A stretch of 57,115 bases of DNA from Lentisphaerota bacterium (GTDB lineage: Bacteria; Verrucomicrobiota; Lentisphaeria; Oligosphaerales; JABHEG01), in NCBI GenBank assembly GCA_018676675.1, contig JABHEG010000358.1, positions 1-57,115 of the forward strand, in the 5' to 3' direction. The notes beneath the pieces are model-generated. The model had not been told where the DNA came from and made no database searches. It worked only from the letters and a program-made list of their open reading frames with translations. Below are positions 50,711 to 57,115 of this stretch, piece by piece. The position numbers and the translations under genes are program-made. Each line of letters opens with the position of its first letter. Position 1 is the first letter of the stretch.

Positions 50711-52720
50711 TCAGGAACAGGAGCAGGAGCAGGGACAGCTCGTGAAGTGGGCCTTGATCTGTTCCACGATCTTCTCTGCCGTGAGGCCATACTCTTCCGC
50801 GAGGATCTGATAGGGGGCGGAGTCACCAAAGTGATCCACTCCGATCATGAGCCCGCAACGGCCGACGTACCGTTCCCAGCCGAATGTCGTGCCGGCTTCG
50901 ACACTGACCCGGCGCGTGCACCCGGGGGGCAGGACAGAGTCTTTGTACGCCTGGTCTTGAGCTTCAAAGAGCTCCCAACTGGGCATGGAGACGACACGGA
51001 TTTTGCAGCCGTTCGCCCGCAAGTGCTCAGCGGCGTGCTGGGCTGCCATCAGTTCGGACCCTGTCGCGATGATGATGACCTTGAAGTCGTCGTCGTCGCT
51101 GAGCACGTAGGCACCCTTGGCCAGGGCGATGGCGTCTACTTTGTCGGCCGGGATGTTTTCCACGGTTTGGCGTGTCAGGAACAGCGCGACCGGGCCATCT
51201 GCCTGAAGGGCGGCGGCCCACGCGTGAGCGACTTCGTACGACTCAGCCGGCCGGATCACCGTCATACCGGGTATGGCACGACACATGGAGATTTGCTCGA
51301 CTGGCTGGTGGGTGGGGCCGTCTTCGCCGACGAAGATGGAGTCATGCGTGTAGACGAACACGCTCTGGAGACGCTGGAGTGCGGCCAGGCGCAGGACGGG
51401 CTTCATGAAGTCGGAGAATACAGCGAAGGTCGAGGTGAAGGGGATGGCCGTTCCGTAGAGCGCCAGACCGTTTCCTGCGAGTCCCATGGCGAATTCACGC
51501 ACGCCGAAGTGGATGTTGCGGCCGGCACGGCAATCCACGGAGAAGTCCGCTTCTGCTTTGAGGTGCGTCTTAGTCGACGGATTCAGGTCAGCAGCGCCTC
51601 CGCAGAGGGCCGGGACCAGTTCGGCAGCGCGTTGCATAATCGAGCCACCTGAGGAACGTGTGGCCGTGTCCTTCTCCGGCACCACGGCCAGGAGCTCTTC
51701 AAGGATGTTCTCCGGCACGGCCCTGGAGGTCAACTGGTCGAGAAGAGCTGCTCGGTCCGCATTTGCGGCCTTGAGTTCGTTCAACCGGGCGTCCCAGGTG
51801 ACTGCATCCGCCTGGAGGCCCGCGGTGCGTTCATCGCACAGGGCCCGGACGTCATCCGGCACGACAAAGCTCTTCTCAGGGTCAAAGCCCATGGCTTTCT
51901 TGATTTCGGCGATTTCGTCGTCGCCAAGGGGGGCACCGTGAACATCGTGGCTGCCCGCCATGTTCGGGGACCCGAAGCCGATCGTTGTCTTGCCGATGAT
52001 CAGGACGGGCTTGTCGCTCGTGGCGATAGCTTCGGCGATGGCGCCTTCAATTGCTTCAGGGGCTTGCCCGTCTACGTGGATGACGTGCCAGCCGTAGGCA
52101 TCGAAGCGTTTGCCGACATCTTCTGAGAATGCGAGGTCTGTGCTGCCCTCGATGGTGATTGAGTTGTCATCGTAGAAAACGACCAGGTTGTCGAGTTGGA
52201 GGTGACCGGCCAATGAGCAGGCTTCATGGCTCCCACCTTCCATCATGCAACCATCGCCGGAGATGACGAAGATGCGCTGATCGAAGAGGCCCGTGTCGTC
52301 CATCCGTGCGGCCAGCTGTTTGGCACCGATTGCCATGCCAACGGCGGTTGCGAGGCCAGTGGTCAGCGGGCCAGTTGTGACTTCAACGCCAGGGGTGTGC
52401 CCGACTTCAGGATGTCCGGGTGTCTTGCTTTTCCATTGGCGGAACTGCGCCAGGTCATCGGCGGAGACGTCGAAGTTGAAGAGGTGGAGCAGAGAGTATG
52501 CAAGCATGGATCCGTGGCCGGCTGAGAGGACGAACCGGTCCCGTCCGAGCCAGTCGGGTCTACTCGGGTCAAAACGGAGAAAGTTGTGCCACAGAGTGAA
52601 GGCGTAATCGGCGCATCCCATGGGCATGCCCGGGTGCCCGGAGTTTGCCTTCTGTACGCCATCAGCCGACAGGATACGGACCGTATTGACGGCCTTCTTG
52701 AACGTCGCATCAATTGCCAT
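50711..52720 (-). CDS. tkt: Transketolase
   Basis: 669 residues from ATG at 52720, with aagga 9 nt upstream; the reading to 52837 would extend into prfB's end. Thiamin diphosphate-dependent two-carbon transfer between sugar phosphates in the pentose phosphate pathway. N-terminal SADGVQKANSGHPGMPMG, the cofactor motif GDGCMMEGGSHEA ... DDNSITIEG, and the C-terminal FSDFMKPVLRLAALQ and THDSIFVGEDGPTHQPVEQ are intact. It is the normal length for the family. The last eight residues, CPCSCSCS, alternate Cys with Pro or Ser and come from a hexanucleotide repeat; they are not a feature of the family. It lies just downstream of prfB, with 55 bp between them. Confidence 0.95.
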   Translation of the reverse strand: MAIDATFKKAVNTVRILSADGVQKANSGHPGMPMGCADYAFTLWHNFLRFDPSRPDWLGRDRFVLSAGHGSMLAYSLLHLFNFDVSADDLAQFRQWKSKTPGHPEVGHTPGVEVTTGPLTTGLATAVGMAIGAKQLAARMDDTGLFDQRIFVISGDGCMMEGGSHEACSLAGHLQLDNLVVFYDDNSITIEGSTDLAFSEDVGKRFDAYGWHVIHVDGQAPEAIEGAIAEAIATSDKPVLIIGKTTIGFGSPNMAGSHDVHGAPLGDDEIAEIKKAMGFDPEKSFVVPDDVRALCDERTAGLQADAVTWDARLNELKAANADRAALLDQLTSRAVPENILEELLAVVPEKDTATRSSGGSIMQRAAELVPALCGGAADLNPSTKTHLKAEADFSVDCRAGRNIHFGVREFAMGLAGNGLALYGTAIPFTSTFAVFSDFMKPVLRLAALQRLQSVFVYTHDSIFVGEDGPTHQPVEQISMCRAIPGMTVIRPAESYEVAHAWAAALQADGPVALFLTRQTVENIPADKVDAIALAKGAYVLSDDDDFKVIIIATGSELMAAQHAAEHLRANGCKIRVVSMPSWELFEAQDQAYKDSVLPPGCTRRVSVEAGTTFGWERYVGRCGLMIGVDHFGDSAPYQILAEEYGLTAEKIVEQIKAHFTSCPCSCSCS

Positions 52721-52775
52721 TTCGTGCTTTCCTTCAGAGTCCTTTGTGGGGTTGATATGCACCTGCGTGTCGATC

Positions 52776-53886
52776 TTAACCCTCCGGGGGGCGCTGACGC
52801 AGGTATGCCTCAATGAACTGGTCGAGGTCTCCATCAAGAACCGCGTTCACGTTGCTTGTCTCGGTATCGGTGCGTAGGTCTTTGACCATCTGGTAGGGCT
52901 GTAGGACATAGGATCGGATCTGGTTGCCCCAGGCGTTGTCCGTCTTCTCGCCGTATTCAGCCGCTCGTTCTGCGTTTCGCTTCGTCTCTTCCCGTTCGTA
53001 GAGCCGAGCTTTGAGGACCTTCATTGCGGTCGCCCGGTTCTTGTGCTGAGAGCGTTCGTTCTGGCAGGTCACCACGAGGTTCGTCGGAAGGTGAGTGATT
53101 CGGACGGCGCTATCCGTTTTGTTCACGTGCTGCCCGCCGGCTCCGCTCGCCCGGTACGTGTCAATGCGCAGGTCGGCCTCGTTGATCTCGATATCGATAT
53201 CGTCGGCGATTTCCGGTACGACATCGACCGCAGCGAAGGAGGTGTGCCGACGCTTGTTGGCGTCGAACGGCGAGATCCGGACCAATCGGTGAACGCCGCG
53301 TTCGGCCTTCAGGTATCCGTAGGCGAATTCTCCACTGACGATGAGGGTGGCGCTCTTTATCCCTGCTTCTTCGCCCGGTTGCCGATCGATCACCTCGCAG
53401 GAGAAGCCCCGATGCTCGATCCAGCGACTGTACATGCGCAACAGCATCCCGGCCCAGTCGCAGGATTCTGTTCCGCCGGCTCCCGCATGAACGCCCAAAA
53501 TCGCGTTGCTGCCGTCCCTTTTTCCGGACAGGAAGCTCATGAATTCGAGTTTCTCAAGTGCCTCGACGAGTCGTTCACCCGTTCCATCGGCCTCGGCCAG
53601 CAGTTCGGACTCTTCACCATCCATTTCAGCCAATTCGCCGAGGACGGCAAAGTCCTCAATCTGTCGTCCAACGTTGGCGAACGGGGTAAGGATGGTCTTG
53701 AGCGCACTGACTCTGGTCACGGTCTTCTGGGCCTCTTCGCGTCGGTCCCAGAAAGAGCCATCGGTCATCTTTTCCTCGAGTCCAGCCAGTTCGTCTGTTT
53801 TGGCCTGGACGTCAAAGGAACCCCCTCAAGTGATCCAGGCGCTGACGCACCTCTTTCACTTTGGTGTTGAGTTCTTCTTGTGTCAT
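52776..53886 (-). CDS. prfB: Peptide chain release factor 2 (programmed +1 frameshift)
   Basis: 369 residues once the shift is included. The first 24 codons run from ATG at 53886 to an in-frame TGA at 53814-53812; translation then continues in the +1 frame from GAC at 53813 to 52776. It recognises UGA and UAA codons on the ribosome: the tripeptide SPF occurs in ISPFDANKRRHTSF and the catalytic GGQ in GAGGQHVNKTDSAVR, so this is RF2 and not RF1. Reading only from 53768 would lose the N-terminal coiled-coil domain. The gene is divergent from the SurA-like gene. Confidence 0.96.
53811..53826 (-). promoter_or_regulatory. prfB +1 frameshift site
   Basis: On the minus strand the sequence is AGGGGG-TTC-CTT-TGA-C. 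An internal Shine-Dalgarno (53826-53821) sits 3 nt before the slippery CTT, followed by the TGA stop and C, exactly the spacing known in prfB autoregulation. When RF2 is scarce the ribosome shifts into the +1 frame. Confidence 0.95.
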
Positions 53887-54206
53887 CGCTCTTGTTCCCA
53901 GTCGTTGGAGCCAGTCCGGGCGGGGACTCAGGCTCAGTTCGCGGTCAACTGCGGTGTTGTCGTCCGGAGTGTGTCTATACGGGGGGGGACGACGCGACTC
54001 GTACTATACCCCGAATTCGGCAGCCAGGAATCGCATTCCGGGGTGCAAAGGCTATTTTGACACGCATTTCCTGACACCTGGATGTCAACCTTTGCCGACC
54101 AGATTACGGGAGAGCTTTCCACAAGTCTCCTTCCCCAGTCCATGTGTCCCGAGCCGGACCGTATACCAAAGTACAACGACTTCCCGCTACCAGAGGAGAT
54201 TTGAAG
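53887..54206. other. Divergent promoter region between prfB and the SurA-like gene
   Basis: 320 bp with no credible gene. A possible -10 box TATAGT for prfB is at 54008-54003 on the minus strand, without a convincing -35. TTGACA at 54057-54062 on the plus strand has no good -10 at the right distance. Small palindromes such as ccgaattcgg are present. Confidence 0.3.
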
Positions 54207-55181
54207 ATGCGTCTCAGTGCTGTCGTCACGATGGCTGTTGCCGCTGTCCTGGGAGCCCCGGGTACAGTGCGAGTACATGCCAGATCCTACAATGATGCCG
54301 TGATGGCAGTCGTCGGTGATCGCGTGATCACGTTTTTCGACTTGCGCCGTGAGACGGGCATGGCCGAACAACAGTTGCGCAAGAAGTTCTCCGGCAAAGA
54401 GCTGGAAGAGAAGGTGCTTGGGCTGCGTCGGACTGTGGCGAACCAGTTGGTGGATAACGAGCTCGTATTCGCGGAGTTCGGTGAGCTTGAGGCAAAGGTC
54501 CCGCACGCTCTCGTGCAGGAGCGCCTGGACAGCTACATCCGGACGCAATCCGGTGGGAACCGGGTCAAGTTTGAGGAAGAGCTCTTTGCCCAGGGGATGA
54601 CGGTCGCCGAAGTGGAAGAGAGTCTGAGTCGGCGTCTCGCGGTCGATCTTCTTCTTCAGCAGATGGTCTACCGAAGCGTCCGGATCAGTCCTGAAGACAT
54701 CTCGGCTTATTACCATCAGCACGGCGCTGAGTTCAGGAAGAACGAGCGCCTGCAATTGCAGATTCTGATGCTCAAACCGGATGGCCGTTATCGGGGGAAG
54801 GTGTCGGAGACGGTTGCCATGGTCCGCGGGAAGCTGGCTCAGGGGAGCACATTCGAGGACCTTGTTCGGGAGTACTCGGAAGACAGCACGGCCGCCAAAG
54901 GGGGATACCTCGATTGGGTTGATGGTGAAAAGGCGAATGCCAAGTTCAAGGATCTTGTTTCAGGATTGTCGGCCGGCGATGTCGCTCCCGCCATTCTCGA
55001 ACTTGCCGGGAATACGTATGTTGTCCGCCTTGCCGGATATGAAGCGGGTGGCTCCCACTCGCTCGATGGGAATGTGTACAAGGCCATTGAGAGAAAGCTC
55101 CGGCGGGTTGAGGAGTCTCGGCGCTACCGCGAATTCATCGACAAGCTCAAGGGCAAGCACTTTTACCGCACGTTCTTCTGA
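54207..55181 (+). CDS. SurA/PpiC-like periplasmic peptidyl-prolyl isomerase
   Basis: 324 residues. ATG at 54207 has gaggag 8 nt upstream; the upstream ATG at 54144 adds residues before the signal. The signal peptide (AVVTMAVAAVLGAPGTV) ends near residue 26. A SurA-like N-terminal helical domain has VVGDRVITFFDLRRET and NQLVDNELVFAEF. One parvulin domain (about 195-290) has FEDLVREYSEDSTAAKGGYL, and a C-terminal helix completes the chaperone core. Only one rotamase domain is present, compared with two in E. coli SurA. The predicted role is outer-membrane protein folding in the periplasm. Its stop overlaps the start of the TatD gene by one base (TGATG). Confidence 0.88.
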   Translation: MRLSAVVTMAVAAVLGAPGTVRVHARSYNDAVMAVVGDRVITFFDLRRETGMAEQQLRKKFSGKELEEKVLGLRRTVANQLVDNELVFAEFGELEAKVPHALVQERLDSYIRTQSGGNRVKFEEELFAQGMTVAEVEESLSRRLAVDLLLQQMVYRSVRISPEDISAYYHQHGAEFRKNERLQLQILMLKPDGRYRGKVSETVAMVRGKLAQGSTFEDLVREYSEDSTAAKGGYLDWVDGEKANAKFKDLVSGLSAGDVAPAILELAGNTYVVRLAGYEAGGSHSLDGNVYKAIERKLRRVEESRRYREFIDKLKGKHFYRTFF

Positions 55182-55984
55182 TGGAACCCTCCCCGCCTCA
55201 GATCTCTAGTTTCCTCTTCGATACGCATTTCCATATTGATGCCGACGAGGACCATACTGCCTTGTTCGAGCGTGCCCGGGCGGCCGGCGTCAAGCATCTA
55301 CTGGTTGCGGCCACAACGTTTGAAGACGCCGGCATGACTCAGCGTGTTGTTGCCCCTGAGCGGGACGTTGTCACTACCGTGGGTGTTCATCCCCACGAAG
55401 CCAGGTCGGTGACCGAAGGCTACGATGCATTTCGGGAGCTCGCACAGCACCCAAAGGTGGTCGCGATCGGCGAGATTGGGCTGGATTACCACTACGACCA
55501 CTCCCCGCGAGACAAACAGCGCCAGGTCTTCGCAGGCTTCCTGGCATTGGCCGTCGAGCTTCAGTTGCCGGCTATCGTGCACTGTCGGGAAGCGTTCGAG
55601 GACTGCATAGCAATTCTTGCGGACAGTCTGCCTTCGGGGCACCCGTTCGAGGTGCACAGTTTCACAGGCACACCTGCCGAAGCCGAGATCGTGCTTGGTA
55701 TGGGGGGCATGCTGTCGTTCAACGGCATGGTCACATTCAAACGGGCCGACAACATCCGCGAGACGCTTCGAGTGGTTCCTCTTGAGCGTCTTCTGCTGGA
55801 GACAGATGCGCCATTTCTGGCGCCAGTGCCTTACCGCGGCAAACGTAACGAGCCGGCCCTGATCCCTTTCATCGCGGCAACTGTGGCTGATGTGCTTGGG
55901 AGGGATGTGGAGCACATCGCTGCCACGACGACCCGAAACGGCCTGGACTTTTTCGGGCTCCGGTCTGCCACGGCTGAGGGCTGA
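55181..55984 (+). CDS. TatD-family metal-dependent hydrolase
   Basis: 267 residues. The metal ligands of the TatD DNase family are in place: FDTHFHID (HxH), IGEIGLDYHYD (Glu), AIVHCREAFEDC (His), VHSFTGTPAEAE (His) and LETDAPFLAP (Asp). The family has 3'-5' exonuclease activity in several bacteria and has been linked to DNA repair; the cellular role here is inferred. Translation is coupled to the SurA-like gene by a one-base stop-start overlap. The 290 bp after it, to 56274, contain no gene. Confidence 0.92.
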   Translation: MEPSPPQISSFLFDTHFHIDADEDHTALFERARAAGVKHLLVAATTFEDAGMTQRVVAPERDVVTTVGVHPHEARSVTEGYDAFRELAQHPKVVAIGEIGLDYHYDHSPRDKQRQVFAGFLALAVELQLPAIVHCREAFEDCIAILADSLPSGHPFEVHSFTGTPAEAEIVLGMGGMLSFNGMVTFKRADNIRETLRVVPLERLLLETDAPFLAPVPYRGKRNEPALIPFIAATVADVLGRDVEHIAATTTRNGLDFFGLRSATAEG

Positions 55985-56240
55985 CCCCTCTGTCCGCCCC
56001 TGGGTGGTACTTGCGCTTCTGCCCAATCTTCCTGTATCCATGGTACTTCGTTCTGGAGCGCGCGCATGAGTGGTGGGACTGGTCAGTACCGTTTCCGGTT
56101 GACTTGGGAGACTACGGTCACCTCAGGGCATGTCCACAACTCGGTGGTCTTCCGCAGACCAAGAGGGGGTGTCCTCCAAACTGGGTGCAATTGCCTGTTT
56201 CCAACCGTTGAACGGTGAACCTGCTAACTGTGAACCCCGT

Positions 56241-56258
56241 CGCGAAACGCGTTTCGCG
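56241..56258. repeat. 18-bp perfect palindrome
   Basis: cgcgaaacgcgtttcgcg lies 16 bp past the stop of the DUF2760 gene, in the convergent gap. It could form a hairpin of nine pairs, or seven with a loop, but no T-run follows on either strand, so a terminator role is unproven. Confidence 0.55.
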
Positions 56259-56274
56259 GCGGTTCTAGCCCTGG

Positions 56275-56796
56275 TCAGACTTCGACTTCGGCCGGGCAGA
56301 TTACTGTGGGGTCCAGTTTGGTGTGGCGTTCGGGGAGCGAGACGGCGGCCGCTCTCCAGCCATGGTGACGGAGAGCGCCTTGGAACGGTGGATCTCCAGC
56401 CGGCTTACCGATGATACGGATATGGCGCGGGTCGAAAGATGGGGGAATCTCGATTCGTTCTCCGTCGGCTTCGGAGCGAATGGGCTCGACGCAGAAGTGC
56501 TCCTTGAGGACACTGCGGCACCCCGCATGGATCTGGCGGACGGCTGCGCCGATCTGGGCATCCTGGTAGGCATCGATATCCTCGAGCAGGAAGTCCACCA
56601 GGCGACCCTCGCGCTGGAGCAACGCGAGCGTGTAGGTTGCGTCATCGTGGGCGTCCTGCGTGGGTTGGGGAGCAGGTTCAGGCAGCGCCTTCCGAACAGC
56701 TTCATCCTGTTCCTTCGTCACCTCCAGCCACTTCTCCGCCAGATCCCTGGATCCGAGGATCTGCCAAAACGCTTTCCAAGCTGTCCCAAGTCCCAT
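56275..56796 (-). CDS. DUF2760 domain protein
   Basis: 173 residues. The conserved block ALLQREGRLVDFLLEDIDAY, then DAQIGAAVRQIHAGCRSVL, then PPFQGALRHHGWRAA and a final PAEVEV mark the DUF2760 family. Members are cytoplasmic and commonly sit beside Hsp70-like genes, but no such gene is within the window; it could lie beyond the right edge. No enzymatic motif is recognised. The predicted N-terminus is helical. The function is unknown. Confidence 0.88.
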   Translation of the reverse strand: MGLGTAWKAFWQILGSRDLAEKWLEVTKEQDEAVRKALPEPAPQPTQDAHDDATYTLALLQREGRLVDFLLEDIDAYQDAQIGAAVRQIHAGCRSVLKEHFCVEPIRSEADGERIEIPPSFDPRHIRIIGKPAGDPPFQGALRHHGWRAAAVSLPERHTKLDPTVICPAEVEV

Positions 56797-56988
56797 CCTG
56801 CCTGTCTCCCGTTTAGTTCAAGGCGCATTGCCGTGTACGAGCTCGCGCTGAAGCCGGCGTTGTGCTCTCGTCGCGTCAGTCACCCATTCGATTCGCCCGG
56901 ACGTCCACATCCCGAGGGGACGGCGTCCTGCGTTCTAGTGCCAAGCTGCGTAAGTCAGTGTACGCCCTGACGAGGACGGCTCCGGGAT

Positions 56989-57053
56989 GAGAGGAGCCCC
57001 GCCGGGCAAGAGGCGATGCCGTAGCATCGTCGTTTCCCGGCGGGGCGGCTCTC
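56989..57053. repeat. Long GC-rich hairpin in an intergenic region
   Basis: The arms gccccgccggg (56996-57006) and cccggcggggc (57036-57046) pair perfectly, extended outward by gagag/ctctc, and enclose a second hairpin, gatgc-cgta-gcatc. The rest of 56797-57115 shows no credible gene; short readings there are frame shadows. Confidence 0.7.
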
Positions 57054-57115
57054 GCGCGGAACCGACTCGGCGCGAAGCGCTTGCTGCCCTTGTGGTGTGG
57101 GCTCACTCCGCCGCC

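Noticed and set aside
56876..57106. 76-residue open frame at the right edge, minus strand
   Set aside because: Arg/Pro-rich, crosses the long hairpin, no ribosome-binding site.
1..57115. tRNA or rRNA genes
   Set aside because: I looked for T-loop-like GTTCRANNC segments with matching acceptor stems and for rRNA signatures and saw none, though a hand search cannot exclude a divergent tRNA.

Overview
The window is about 57 kb of GC-rich bacterial chromosome with tight, partly overlapping operons. Its source is most likely an uncultured member of the PVC superphylum, closest in style to Lentisphaerota or Kiritimatiellota. That placement is inference from gene style: a FTLIELLVVIAIIAILA-type pseudopilin with a C-terminal H-X9-DG motif and no Gly before the cleavage site, a pseudopilin/FecR fusion beside a CHASE2 kinase, DUF2760, and LamG plus glycoside-hydrolase-like secreted proteins. 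No rRNA, tRNA, CRISPR array, prophage or transposase gene was found.

Layout. 1-10.2 kb: large polytopic GT-C (GT39/PMT-like) glycosyltransferases and one TMTC-like membrane/TPR protein. 10.4-11.1 kb: a pseudopilin gene with its own AT-rich leader and a strong terminator. 11.4-11.8 kb: nested miniature inverted-repeat elements. 11.8-14.2 kb: ispD and nadB, overlapping. 14.2-19.6 kb: three more GT-C genes joined by 4-bp ATGA overlaps. 20.1-24.7 kb: two lipoproteins, a PflA-like radical SAM protein, an M15-like peptidase lipoprotein and a methyltransferase. 24.8-31.4 kb: a minus-strand operon of pilin-FecR, CHASE2-GAF histidine kinase, small membrane protein, pcm and another GT-C. 31.7-45 kb: carbohydrate genes (FGGY kinase, fucose/arabinose isomerase-like protein, esterase-like hydrolase, sugar epimerase, a TrpF-like protein without the catalytic Cys, a 1158-residue LamG/glycoside-hydrolase-like protein and a sialidase-like protein). 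45-50.5 kb: a second TMTC-like protein, a C45 hydrolase, a UroD-family methyltransferase and a secreted protein. 50.7-57.1 kb: housekeeping genes, namely transketolase, release factor 2 with its programmed +1 frameshift, a SurA-like chaperone, a TatD-like DNase and a DUF2760 protein.

How the parts fit. Eight GT-C transferases and two TMTC-like proteins lie in one window with no recognisable cytoplasmic glycosyltransferase, flippase or polymerase partner. This suggests extracytoplasmic transfer of sugars from polyprenyl-phosphate donors to proteins or surface glycans, with donors made elsewhere. The carbohydrate block looks like uptake-side metabolism of a deoxy-sugar or pentose released from complex, possibly acylated or sialylated, glycans.

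The least expected content is between genes. Four copies of a multi-hairpin repeat show stem covariation. Two copies of a 134-bp element each have 18-bp terminal inverted repeats and a perfect 13-bp direct flanking repeat, and one copy has jumped into a relative. A 256-bp element with 24-bp inverted ends sits just upstream of the sugar-kinase start. A 121-bp double inverted repeat follows the isomerase gene.
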